From Comamonas koreensis (GTDB lineage: Bacteria > Pseudomonadota > Gammaproteobacteria > Burkholderiales > Burkholderiaceae_C), in contig NZ_JAJNCT010000009.1 of NCBI RefSeq assembly GCF_021026195.1, positions 1 to 64,000 on the forward strand: DNA of 64,000 nucleotides, read 5' to 3'. The notes beneath the pieces were generated by a model that saw only the letters and a list, made by a program, of their open reading frames with translations, did no database searches and was not told the origin of the DNA. Made by a program: the position numbers and the translations under genes. Shown one piece after another: positions 39,165-47,185 of the stretch (the first letter of the stretch is position 1; every line of letters starts with the position of its first letter).

Positions 39165-39317
39165 CTAGCGCTGCTGCTGAGAGCGGTCTTGCTGACCAGG
39201 CTGCTTTTGCTGCGGCGACTGCTGCTGGTGTTGCTGCTCTTTTTGCGAGCCGGGTTTCTGGCCCGATTGCTGCTGGTTCACCTGGTTGGGATGGCGTTGG
39301 CTGTTTGGCTGATTCAT
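39165..39317 (-). CDS. Gln-rich small protein 1 (50 residues)
   Basis: A 50-residue, highly hydrophilic product starting MNQPNSQRHPNQVNQQQSG. About 40 percent is Gln, with Lys, Arg, Pro and Ser, and no hydrophobic stretch. The ATG at 39315-39317 has an excellent AAGGAG eight bases upstream. It is a paralogue of the small gene at 39965-40093: both contain SP(Q/K)(Q)(K/Q)QPGQQDR. Function unknown; the composition suggests an intrinsically disordered protein. Confidence 0.7.
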   Translation of the reverse strand: MNQPNSQRHPNQVNQQQSGQKPGSQKEQQHQQQSPQQKQPGQQDRSQQQR

Positions 39318-39764
39318 AGCGTTAGCTCCTTCAAGATGATGACAGGGCGACATTGCCCTGCCATGGCTCTATAGTCGCGCCGCCGCCCAGGGGCCGGTGT
39401 AGGAATTGACGCGCCGCCTGCTTCGAGACGTTTCTCGCCGCACATTTTGCAAAGCCCCTGCAGCGCTCTGCCCCGTGCCACGGCATTGCAGCGCACACAT
39501 CCCTTTTCCATCCTTCACAGAAGTACAAGCGGCCGGCCATGTCGTCTCTATACCCCATGGTCTGGATACGCCGGGTTGGCAGCAGCGCTGGCCATGCTGG
39601 CCAGCCCGAAGAGGCCAGTATCTGCGCATCGCCAGAGGGGTACAGCGCCCAAATCCGCCACCAGCGCCTGCGCGGCATAGGGCGGCTTTGGGCCAGCCAG
39701 CGCCGTCCAGCGGCGCCCACGAAAAAGCCCGCTGGAAGCGGGCCTTGGCGCGGGGTTCGGAAGA
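39318..39764. other. Region between Gln-rich genes 1 and 2
   Basis: 447 bp. Apart from the terminator at 39722-39743 I see no feature I can support. Open frames on the minus strand (for example 39331-39675) have no family match and weak codon bias. Confidence 0.5.
39722..39743 (-). terminator. Rho-independent terminator after Gln-rich gene 2
   Basis: On the minus strand GCCCGC (39738-39743) pairs with GCGGGC (39727-39732), followed by five T (39722-39726). It ends the gene at 39765-39923, separating it from gene 1. Confidence 0.8.
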
Positions 39765-39923
39765 TCAGCACATCTGTGCGTTGTCCGGCGTCTTGGGCTC
39801 GGTGCCCAGTTGGCGGCGGTTGCACTTGCACTGCTGCTGCGAGTACTTGGCCTCGCGCAACGGCTGGCCCTGTTGCAGGGGCCAAGGCTGTTGCTTGGTC
39901 ATCGGCAAAGGCAGTTGTTGCAT
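39765..39923 (-). CDS. Gln-rich small protein 2 (52 residues, Cys-containing)
   Basis: A 52-residue product beginning MQQLPLPMTKQQPWPLQQ with a CGGAG ribosome-binding site. Gln and Pro dominate the first half; the second half has QQQCKCNRRQLG and ends MC, giving three Cys. It is less like the other two than they are to each other, but shares composition, size and orientation. It starts 41 bp after the stop of gene 3, so those two may be one transcript. Confidence 0.6.
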   Translation of the reverse strand: MQQLPLPMTKQQPWPLQQGQPLREAKYSQQQCKCNRRQLGTEPKTPDNAQMC

Positions 39924-39964
39924 AGGGTGCTCCGTGTGGTCTTCGTGGTCCGCGCAGCCGCAGA

Positions 39965-40093
39965 TTACTTCTGCGATGGCTGCTTGCGGTCCTGCTGGCC
40001 CGGTTGCTGCTGCTTCGGGGATTGCTGTTGCTGTTGCTGCTCCTTTTTCTGGGCAGGCTGCTGTCCGGACTGTTGGTGGTTCTGCTGGCTCAT
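39965..40093 (-). CDS. Gln-rich small protein 3 (42 residues)
   Basis: A 42-residue product, MSQQNHQQSGQQPAQKKEQ at the N-terminus and SPKQQQPGQQDRKQPSQK at the C-terminus. The ATG (40091-40093) has AAGGAG upstream at the same distance as gene 1, and the two upstream sequences are alike (AAGGAGTAAGCGCC and AAGGAGCTAACGCT). This conserved leader plus conserved protein sequence argues that genes 1 and 3 are real duplicates. Confidence 0.7.
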   Translation of the reverse strand: MSQQNHQQSGQQPAQKKEQQQQQQSPKQQQPGQQDRKQPSQK

Positions 40094-40353
40094 GGCGCTT
40101 ACTCCTTCAGTGTCAGGTTGGCGGCAGGAACAAACGCCTGCCGTTAAGCCATGGTGCCGCTGCGCGATCGTGCTGGCTGTAGGAGTTTTGGAGATTCGCC
40201 GGGCTTTACGTAAACGGGTCGCTGGATTTGCAAAATTTCTTTACAAAACAGCGCTGTAGGCCACCCAATAACTATCGCATTAGCCTGCACTTTTATCGTC
40301 GGCTATCCACCCTAACAACTGGCTGGCCGGGCCACTGGCGCATGCCCCCAGCC
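40094..40353. other. Gap upstream of the Gln-rich genes
   Basis: 260 bp with no gene seen. A perfect 10-bp palindrome TTTACGTAAA is at 40205-40214, about 110 bp before Gln-rich gene 3, and could be an operator. No clear promoter. Confidence 0.4.
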
Positions 40354-41538
40354 TCAGTCATCGCTACGGTGCTCCTGGCGTTTTTGGGGCTGAAAGTCGT
40401 ACAGGGTCTGGCCGTTGTTGTCGATCACCAGCGCGGGCAAGTTCATCGCGGTGCTCAGGTAAAAACCACCGGGCCAGGCCTGGGCCGCCACGCTGCCATC
40501 TGACAGCAACTGCGGTATCTCGCGTGTGGACTTGCGCCACACCACCTGCAGGCTGTGCGCATCGACGATCTGCAGCACCACCTCGGCGGCGGTGGTCGGG
40601 GTTTCGTCATAGCGCATCAGCACCCGGTCGGCATTGCGGGCCAACACCTCGCCGCTGAACTGCACCGGCACACTGGTCACCGGCGCAATCTTGGTGATGC
40701 CCGCCTCGCGCACGGCCTGGCGGCTGACCACAAAACCATCGCTCAGCGGCTGGTAAAGCCTGGGGGCTGCGCGCACCTGCTTGTCCGAGCTGGAATGCAC
40801 ACTCAGCCGCGGCCAGCGCTCAAACTCGCCGGGCCGCACTTTTTGCGCAAACTGCAGCAGCATGGTCGGCAAGCCGTACTGTGCCACGTCGGTGTCAAAG
40901 TCGGCATAGTCGATGCGCGCAACCGTCTGCTGGTACTGCGCCCAGGGGCGCTGCTGCCAGCGGGGCAGCCGCTCCGCCCAGGGGTAGAGCTCGCCGCTGG
41001 CCCAGTACAGCGCATAGCGGTCGCCGGTATTGCTGGTCACCTCCAACAAACCCGGTTCGCGCTGCTCGCCAAATGCGTACTTGGACACACCTATGCCCAG
41101 CTCTGCCGCAAAGCGCTGGCGCAGCGCGGCATCCATCGGTGCAAACGCGGACTGCGCCGGCTGGCGCAGCCACCATTGCCGGTCATTGAGCAGCAGCGAT
41201 AGCTGGCCATCGGCCTCGCTGCGCAGCCGGGCGGCCTGGCGCAGCTGGGCGCGGGGCAGCACGATGCGCTGGGGCTCGCCCAGCAGCTGCTTGGCCTGCA
41301 GGTCGTTGCTCAGCAGCACAAACACATCATCCTGAGCGGTGCTGTGCTTCATCACCCGCAGCATGCGCAGGCTGCCATCCTCGCCCTGGTAGATGGCCGA
41401 TGCCTCGACCTCGCCCAGCTCCTCGGCCTGGTCTGCAGGGCGCAGCAGACGGATGGTGGCGGGCACCAGCAGCGGCAGCACAAAAAACACCACAAAGACG
41501 ATGCCCAGGGGACCAATGGCACGCCGGGGGATGTTCAT
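40354..41538 (-). CDS. Membrane-anchored protein of unknown function, paralogue of the upstream gene
   Basis: A 394-residue protein with one N-terminal transmembrane helix (IGPLGIVFVVFFVLPLLV, about residues 8-27) and a large, probably extracytoplasmic, beta-rich domain. It is a clear paralogue of the product of 41535-42920: shared patterns include LLEVTS.TGDRYALYW, LSDGFVVSR.A, VDAHSLQVVWR and PALVIDNNG. It lacks the Cys-rich N-terminus of its partner. The start overlaps the partner's stop (ATGA). The pair may belong to the family annotated PA2928 in pseudomonads; I cannot confirm that. Function unknown. Confidence 0.78.
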   Translation of the reverse strand: MNIPRRAIGPLGIVFVVFFVLPLLVPATIRLLRPADQAEELGEVEASAIYQGEDGSLRMLRVMKHSTAQDDVFVLLSNDLQAKQLLGEPQRIVLPRAQLRQAARLRSEADGQLSLLLNDRQWWLRQPAQSAFAPMDAALRQRFAAELGIGVSKYAFGEQREPGLLEVTSNTGDRYALYWASGELYPWAERLPRWQQRPWAQYQQTVARIDYADFDTDVAQYGLPTMLLQFAQKVRPGEFERWPRLSVHSSSDKQVRAAPRLYQPLSDGFVVSRQAVREAGITKIAPVTSVPVQFSGEVLARNADRVLMRYDETPTTAAEVVLQIVDAHSLQVVWRKSTREIPQLLSDGSVAAQAWPGGFYLSTAMNLPALVIDNNGQTLYDFQPQKRQEHRSDD

Positions 41539-42920
41539 CGCGCGGCCCCTTGCGCTGCAGCCGTGAAGTCTTGCAGCAGCTCGCCGTCCTCACCGATCAG
41601 CAGGGCAGGCTGGCGCATGTCGTTGAGCAGCAGGAAGCCGGCGCTGACGGCCTGGCCGGTGACATACATGCCGCCTTCGCGCTTGCCCAGCTGAGGCAAC
41701 TGGTCGATGGTGCGGCTCCACACCAGCTGCTGGCTGGCCTTGTCCAGCAGCTGGATCACGCGCCCCTCCTGCCGCAGTGGCGTGGGGTTGTAGGCCAGCA
41801 GCAGGCGGCGCGTGCTTTCGGCCATCACTTCGGCATGGAAGCGCGGCACCGCCGGCTGCACCACCTTGATGCGCAGCAGGCCCCGGTCCTTGATGGCGTA
41901 AGGGCGGGTGAAGAAGCCATCGCCAATGGGTACATAGCTGCGTGGCGAGCTCTGCACCTCGCGGCTGTCGCTGGGCTGCAGGTCGTAATAGTCAAAGTAG
42001 GCAGGCTGCCCGGGCTCATGCCGCCACCAGGACTGCACCAGCACGGCGCGGTTCTCCTCCCCTGTCGGGTGGGGCAGCGATTCATAGCGGTAGAACGCGA
42101 TCTCCTGGCGGTAGCCGGATTGCGCCTTTTCATACAGGCTGCTGCTGTCGGCCGCCGGCCAGATCTGGCCCAGCAGCCAGTACACCAGGTATTTGCTGCC
42201 ACTGCGGCTGGTTACCTCCAGGCTGTCGGGCCGGTCACGGCCCTTGGGCGCCACGCCGACGATGCCCTCGCCCAGCTGCGCGGCAAAGCGCGCGCTCAGC
42301 TGGGGCTGCAGATCGACAAAGCGCAGGCTGGCCAGGTCCAGCCGCCAAAAGCCGCGCTCCCGCAAGAACAGGTAGAGCTGGCCATCCGAGAAAAACTGCA
42401 GCTCGGCCCGGCCCGACGTGCCGGCCCAGGGCATGGCCATGCGCTGCGGCTCGCCCAGGCTGGCACCCGTGGCTGCATCGCGCAGCACCGCACGGTAGAC
42501 CACATCGTCCTGCTCGCGGCTTTCATACAGCTGCACCAGCAGGCGCTGGCCGTTGCGCTCGATCAGCGTGGTGGCCTCGCTGCGGCCCAGCGCCAGCGGC
42601 GCTGCCTTGTCTTGCCAGGCAGCGGGCAGCTTCAGCTGGAGCCCGGGTTGCAGCCGGGGCAGCCACCAGGGGATGGACACCAGCATGGCCAGCAGCACCG
42701 CCACCCAGGGCAGATGCCTGCGCAGCCGCGCCCCGCTGGCTGCTTCTGCGGACGTGGACATGCCAGCAAAAGCCTGGCCCTGCAGATGCTCCAGCCGGAA
42801 CTGCGCGCCGCACTGCAGGCAGGCAAAGGCATGGGGCGCGCCTGCACTGCGGCAGTGGGCAGCGCCGCAGCGCGGGCAATACGGGGACAACAGAGAAGAT
42901 GCGGAGGACCAGGCAGGCAT
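41535..42920 (-). CDS. Zinc-ribbon membrane protein of unknown function
   Basis: A 461-residue protein. The N-terminus has a zinc ribbon, YCPRCG...CLQCG (about residues 14-38), then a transmembrane helix (LPWVAVLLAMLVSIPWWLP, about 69-88), then a long domain homologous to the next gene product. The domain contains repeated short beta-type motifs (DGQLYLFLRERGFWRLDLASL, SLEVTSRSGSKYLVYWLLG) that could form a propeller. The cytoplasmic ribbon might sense or bind something while the main domain lies in the periplasm. The two genes overlap by four bases and form an operon. Confidence 0.78.
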   Translation of the reverse strand: MPAWSSASSLLSPYCPRCGAAHCRSAGAPHAFACLQCGAQFRLEHLQGQAFAGMSTSAEAASGARLRRHLPWVAVLLAMLVSIPWWLPRLQPGLQLKLPAAWQDKAAPLALGRSEATTLIERNGQRLLVQLYESREQDDVVYRAVLRDAATGASLGEPQRMAMPWAGTSGRAELQFFSDGQLYLFLRERGFWRLDLASLRFVDLQPQLSARFAAQLGEGIVGVAPKGRDRPDSLEVTSRSGSKYLVYWLLGQIWPAADSSSLYEKAQSGYRQEIAFYRYESLPHPTGEENRAVLVQSWWRHEPGQPAYFDYYDLQPSDSREVQSSPRSYVPIGDGFFTRPYAIKDRGLLRIKVVQPAVPRFHAEVMAESTRRLLLAYNPTPLRQEGRVIQLLDKASQQLVWSRTIDQLPQLGKREGGMYVTGQAVSAGFLLLNDMRQPALLIGEDGELLQDFTAAAQGAAR

Positions 42921-43081
42921 AAGCCAGCGATGATAAACCGTGACCCCAGGAGCCCGGGAACCCGCTTTGCAAACGAAGCTGCGCGCCGCCAGGTGGGCGA
43001 CTCCCAGGCGTCAGCCGCCTTGCCCGCGCGGCTGCCCCAGCCGCTAACATGCTGGCTTTTGAACCTGCTGCGCCCTGCCCC

Positions 43082-43543
43082 ATGACCACCACCGCCCCAT
43101 CCACCGCTGTTGACAACGCCATTCCCGCCTACACCGTGGATGAGCCGGTCCACCAAATCTTCGGCCTCAGCATGGCCATGGCCGAGGCCTTTCTGCTCAA
43201 AGGCGAGGCGATCGGCAATGACCGCGCCCGGGTGCGCATGCCCTACCAGAAGCAATACACCAACAGCCGGGGCGACATGCATGGCGGCGCCATCGCCACC
43301 TTGCTCGACGTGGGCTTGTCCTGCGCCGCACGCGCGCATGACCCGTCGCGCTATGGCGTCATCACCGTGGACCTGACCATCCACTACATTGCACCGGGCA
43401 GCGGCGATGTGGTCTGCACCGCCGTCTGCGAAAAACGCGGCAAGAGCCTGTCCTTTGTGCGAGGCGAACTGCATGACGATGCCGGCAACCTGCTGGGCCT
43501 GGCCACCGGCACCTTCAAGCTGGTCGACAAGCAGAAAATCTGA
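43082..43543 (+). CDS. PaaI-type hotdog thioesterase
   Basis: A 153-residue hotdog-fold protein. The active motif NSRGDMHGGAIATLLDVGLS matches PaaI/YdiI-like acyl-CoA thioesterases, and the central strands ITVDLTIHYIAPGSGDVVCTA are typical. It probably hydrolyses an aromatic or medium-chain acyl-CoA. I start at ATG 43082 (MTTTAPST), 11 codons inside a longer frame. It is divergent from the zinc-ribbon gene and is followed by a nitroreductase gene in the same direction. Confidence 0.88.
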   Translation: MTTTAPSTAVDNAIPAYTVDEPVHQIFGLSMAMAEAFLLKGEAIGNDRARVRMPYQKQYTNSRGDMHGGAIATLLDVGLSCAARAHDPSRYGVITVDLTIHYIAPGSGDVVCTAVCEKRGKSLSFVRGELHDDAGNLLGLATGTFKLVDKQKI

Positions 43544-43601
43544 GCCTGCAAAAAACCGGCAGATATGGCATGCTGGCGGTCTTATTGCTCCATTTCTGAC
43601 C

Positions 43602-44153
43602 ATGACGCGCCAATCCACCCATGCCATCCATCCCCAGTTTCTGGACCGTTCCTCGCCCCGCGCCTTCTCCGGCAAGGCGCTGACGCCCAAGGACATCGAG
43701 ACCATTGTTGAAGGCGCACGCTGGGCCCCTTCGGCCAGCAACAAGCAGCCCTGGCACTTTGCGTATTCGATCCATGGCGATGCCAACTGGCAAGCGTTCT
43801 CCACCATCCCCAACGAGTTCAACCGCCGCTGGTGCCTGAACGCCGGCGCGTTGCTGGTGGTGCTGTCGAACAAGGCCGAATCGGCCATGCACAGCTTTGA
43901 CACCGGCTGTGCCTGGGGCTACCTGGCGCTGCAAGCGCATGCCATGGGCCTGGCCACGCATGCGATGGCCGGCATCGAGCTGGCTGCCGCACGCGAGGTG
44001 CTGCAACTGGGCGAGCAGTGGCAGGTCGAATGCCTGGTCGCGATCGGCGAGCGCGGCGACAAGTCCAGCCTGCCAGCCGACCTGGCCGAGCGCGAAACAC
44101 CATCGCCACGCAAGGCGCTGTCGGACATCCTGAGCGCAGGCCCGCTGGCTTAA
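43602..44153 (+). CDS. Nitroreductase-family protein
   Basis: A 183-residue FMN-dependent oxidoreductase of the short nitroreductase class. The N-terminal RSSPRAFSGKALTPKDIETIVEGARWAPSASNKQPWHFAY is the FMN phosphate-binding signature; GYLALQAHAMGLATHAMAGI forms the dimer helix, and VAIGERGD follows. It probably reduces quinones, nitro compounds or related substrates with NAD(P)H. It lies 58 bp after the thioesterase gene and ends at a terminator. Confidence 0.88.
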   Translation: MTRQSTHAIHPQFLDRSSPRAFSGKALTPKDIETIVEGARWAPSASNKQPWHFAYSIHGDANWQAFSTIPNEFNRRWCLNAGALLVVLSNKAESAMHSFDTGCAWGYLALQAHAMGLATHAMAGIELAAAREVLQLGEQWQVECLVAIGERGDKSSLPADLAERETPSPRKALSDILSAGPLA

Positions 44154-44172
44154 ACGGCTGCCTCCAGCAACG

Positions 44173-44198
44173 CAAAGGCTCCCAACCGGGAGCCTTTG
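44173..44198. terminator. Terminator between the nitroreductase and ABC operons
   Basis: Perfect 11-bp stem CAAAGGCTCCC (44173-44183) with GGGAGCCTTTG (44188-44198), loop AACC. It lies between convergent genes and may work in both directions. Confidence 0.75.
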
Positions 44199-44216
44199 TG
44201 CTTCAGACATCAGGCT

Positions 44217-45308
44217 TTATGCGACGTTCAGGCGCTCGCCGCTGTGCCGGTCAAACACATGCCAATGCTGCGGCGCCGTGTGCCAATGCAGGGCCTGGCC
44301 GGGGGCCAGCGCCAGGCGCTCCTTGACGGTCGATATCAGTGGCTGCTGGCCAAAGCGGCTGACCACCTGGGTTTCGGCGCCGGTGGGCTCGACGACCTCG
44401 ACGGTCGCAGCGCTGGTGGCCACACCGCTCAGCGGCGCCACCTCCAGCTGCACATGCTCGGGCCGCACACCCAGCCACAGTTCACGCGCGCCCTGGGCCT
44501 GCAGGCCAGGCAGCAGCGGCAGGCGCTGGCCGTCGTCGGTCACCAGCTGCCAGCCGTCCTGCGCTGGCTGGCTGCGGGCGGCAATCAGGTTCATCGCGGG
44601 TGAACCGATGAACTGCGCGACAAAGGCATTGCGCGGCCGGTCATACAGCTCCAGCGGGGTGCCCACTTGCTCGATCACGCCGTCGCGCATCACCACGATG
44701 CGGTCGGCCATGGTCATGGCCTCGATCTGGTCGTGGGTGACATAGACCGTGGTGGTGCGCAGGCGCTGGTGCAGGGACTTGATCTCGGTGCGCATCTGCA
44801 CGCGCAGCTTGGCATCGAGGTTGGACAGCGGCTCGTCAAACAAAAAGGCCAGCGGCTCGCGCACAATGGCGCGGCCCATCGCCACACGCTGGCGCTGGCC
44901 ACCCGAGAGCTGGGCAGGCAGGCGGCCCAGCAGCGGCTCCAGGCCCAGAATCTCGGCCACCTGCTGCACGCGCTGCGCGATGGCCGCCGGCGCCTGGCGC
45001 TGCAGCTTGAGCGCAAAGCCCAGGTTCTCGGCCACCGTCATATGCGGGTAGAGCGCATAGTTCTGGAACACCATCGCGATATTGCGCTCGCGCGGCGGCA
45101 CGTCGTTGATGACCTGTCCGCCCAGCACGATCTGGCCGCTGCTGACTTCCTCCAGACCGGCGAGCATGCGCAGCAAGGTGGATTTGCCGCAGCCAGACGG
45201 GCCCACCAGCGCGACAAACTCCCCCTCGGCGATATCGAGCGATATGCCCTTGAGCACATCGTGCCCCTCAAAGTGCTTGCGCAGCTGTCTCAATGCAATC
45301 GAAGCCAT
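44217..45308 (-). CDS. CUT1-type ABC importer ATPase (UgpC/MalK-like)
   Basis: A 363-residue ATPase of a sugar-type importer. Walker A GPSGCGKS is at residues 36-43, the Q loop in [14 protein letters not shown], signature [15 protein letters not shown], Walker [12 protein letters not shown] and switch His in VYVTHDQ. The C-terminal regulatory TOBE domain (from about 240) has [10 protein letters not shown]. UgpC/MalK-type proteins power several CUT1 importers and can be shared. Last gene of the dioxygenase-importer operon, 1 bp after the permease. Confidence 0.93.
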   Translation of the reverse strand: MASIALRQLRKHFEGHDVLKGISLDIAEGEFVALVGPSGCGKSTLLRMLAGLEEVSSGQIVLGGQVINDVPPRERNIAMVFQNYALYPHMTVAENLGFALKLQRQAPAAIAQRVQQVAEILGLEPLLGRLPAQLSGGQRQRVAMGRAIVREPLAFLFDEPLSNLDAKLRVQMRTEIKSLHQRLRTTTVYVTHDQIEAMTMADRIVVMRDGVIEQVGTPLELYDRPRNAFVAQFIGSPAMNLIAARSQPAQDGWQLVTDDGQRLPLLPGLQAQGARELWLGVRPEHVQLEVAPLSGVATSAATVEVVEPTGAETQVVSRFGQQPLISTVKERLALAPGQALHWHTAPQHWHVFDRHSGERLNVA

Positions 45309-45309
45309 C

Positions 45310-46176
45310 TCAGTCCTTTACGCCACCGGCGGTGAGGCCGTGCACCAGGTATTTGCGTACCAGCACCGTGAAGAGCAGCACCGGCAGCATCACCATCGTG
45401 CCGGCTGCGGCAATCTTGGTCCACTCCCAGCCGTCGTACTGCAGAAAATTGACGATGGCGACCGGCGCCGTCACCGCCTGGGTGCGGGTCAGAATCAGTG
45501 CGAAGAAAAAGTCGCTCCACGAGAAGATGAAGCACAGCACGGCCGTGGCCACCAGGCCCGGCCGGGTCAGCGGCAAGGTCACATGCCAGAAGGCCGACCA
45601 GATGCCGCAGCCGTCCATCCAGGCCGCCTCTTCCAGCGCTGTGGGAATCGCGTCAAAAAAGCCTTGCATCATCCAGATCACGATCGCCAGGTTGAAGGTC
45701 AGGTAGACCAGCACCAGCGCCCAGACCGTGTCGAGCAGACCCAGCCAGCGAAAGGCCAGGAAGAACGGAATCGTGAACGCAATGGGCGGCGCCATGCGCG
45801 TGCACAGCACCCACAGCGCCACCTGGCGCCGCTGCTTGAAGCGCCAGCGCGACAGCGCATAGGCCGCAGGCACCCCCAACAGCAGTGACAGCCCGGTGGA
45901 CAGCACACTCACCAGCAGGCTGTTGCCAAAGGAGCGCGCAAAGTTGTCCTGCCAGAGGCCGGCAAAGGCCTCCAAGGTGGGGCTGAATATCAGATCCAGC
46001 GACAGCGCATCGCCCGCCGGGCGAAAGGCCATCTGCAGCATCCACAAAAAGGGCAGCAGCACCAGCATCAGCACCCCCACAGCCACGGTGCTGCGCAGAT
46101 GGCGCTGTGCGCCCTGCACTACGCGTTGCCACAGCGGCAATGAATGTGCTGCGCTGTGCCAGGTCTCAGCGTGCAT
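45310..46176 (-). CDS. CUT1-type ABC importer permease (UgpE/MalG-like)
   Basis: A 288-residue inner-membrane permease with six predicted helices and the EAA loop [27 protein letters not shown]. This is the MalG/UgpE half. Its start overlaps the stop of the other permease by 11 bases, so the two are translationally coupled. Confidence 0.92.
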   Translation of the reverse strand: MHAETWHSAAHSLPLWQRVVQGAQRHLRSTVAVGVLMLVLLPFLWMLQMAFRPAGDALSLDLIFSPTLEAFAGLWQDNFARSFGNSLLVSVLSTGLSLLLGVPAAYALSRWRFKQRRQVALWVLCTRMAPPIAFTIPFFLAFRWLGLLDTVWALVLVYLTFNLAIVIWMMQGFFDAIPTALEEAAWMDGCGIWSAFWHVTLPLTRPGLVATAVLCFIFSWSDFFFALILTRTQAVTAPVAIVNFLQYDGWEWTKIAAAGTMVMLPVLLFTVLVRKYLVHGLTAGGVKD

Positions 46177-47167
46177 GGCGCTCTCCGTTGGCCTTGCCCA
46201 GGCGGCTGATCAGCGCGCTCAGCACAAAGATGATGGCCAGCATCACCACCGCAATGGCGCTGCCATACCCCCAGTACGAGAAGTTGAAGGCCTGGATAAA
46301 GCCGTAGAAATTGGTCACCTCGGTCACGGTGCCCGGCCCGCCATTGGTCAGCACATACAGCAGCGGAAAGGCCTTGAAGCTGTCGATCAAGCGGAACAGC
46401 GCGCAGACCACCAGGGTGCGCTGCAGATAGGGCAGCACGATGTAGACAAACACCTGCCAGCGGTTGGCGCCATCGATGCGGGCGGCATCGACCGGGTCGC
46501 GCGGCACCATCTGCAGCTGCGCCAGCACCATCAGCATCGTGAACGGGAACCACTGCCAGACATCGGCAACGACAATGGCCCACAGGGCGGTATCGGGGTT
46601 GGCGATCAGCGAGCGCACCGGCCAGCCCCACTGCTCGAGCAGCGCATGCAGGGGGCTGATGTCGGGCGTGTAGATGATCTTCCAGACGAGGGCCACCACA
46701 ATCGGTGGCAGCACCATGGGGATCAGGAAAAACGTGCGCAAGCCCGCCAGCACCCGGCTGCCGCTGTGCAGCAGCAGGGCCAGGCCGAGGCCGACGAGCA
46801 GCTGCAGCAGCACGCCTACCGACGAGAGCTTGGCCTGCACCCACAGCGAATCCAGAAAGCGCTGGTCCTGCAGCAGCTGCACATAGTTGCCAGCGGGCTG
46901 CTCAAAGCGGAAGGTGGCTGCCGGGTCCGTCAGGCTCAGCGGTGTCAGACTCACCACCACCAGGGTGATCAGCGGCAGCAGGGTAATGGCGGCCAGCACC
47001 ACCAGCGCCGGCGCCAGCCCCAGGCCGTAGGCCCGCGCCGATGCGCGCTGCCAGCGCTGTGTGGCAGGCGTTTCGGCGTGCTTGCCGCGTGTTGGCCGGG
47101 GCAGCGGCAAGGGCTGCGCAGGCCCCGTGTCGAGCGCCTGCGGCGCGATGGAAGCGGTGGGCGGCAT
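46166..47167 (-). CDS. CUT1-type ABC importer permease (UgpA/MalF-like)
   Basis: A 333-residue permease with six core helices after a basic N-terminal extension. The EAA loop is DAARIDGANRWQVFVYIVLPYL. It pairs with the MalG-like permease. The gene lies 18 bp after the binding-protein gene. Confidence 0.92.
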   Translation of the reverse strand: MPPTASIAPQALDTGPAQPLPLPRPTRGKHAETPATQRWQRASARAYGLGLAPALVVLAAITLLPLITLVVVSLTPLSLTDPAATFRFEQPAGNYVQLLQDQRFLDSLWVQAKLSSVGVLLQLLVGLGLALLLHSGSRVLAGLRTFFLIPMVLPPIVVALVWKIIYTPDISPLHALLEQWGWPVRSLIANPDTALWAIVVADVWQWFPFTMLMVLAQLQMVPRDPVDAARIDGANRWQVFVYIVLPYLQRTLVVCALFRLIDSFKAFPLLYVLTNGGPGTVTEVTNFYGFIQAFNFSYWGYGSAIAVVMLAIIFVLSALISRLGKANGERHAR

Positions 47168-47185
47168 GGGCGCGTTCCTGGCCTG

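Noticed and set aside
39314..39511. A minus-strand frame with a CVRC...CKMC pattern, like a small zinc ribbon
   Set aside because: The apparent Shine-Dalgarno is only two bases from the ATG, codon use is not convincing, and the frame runs into Gln-rich gene 1. The Cys pattern is probably chance.
39331..39675. A roughly 115-codon minus-strand frame between Gln-rich genes 1 and 2
   Set aside because: No recognisable domain and weak third-position bias; Trp- and Arg-rich as in random GC-rich frames.
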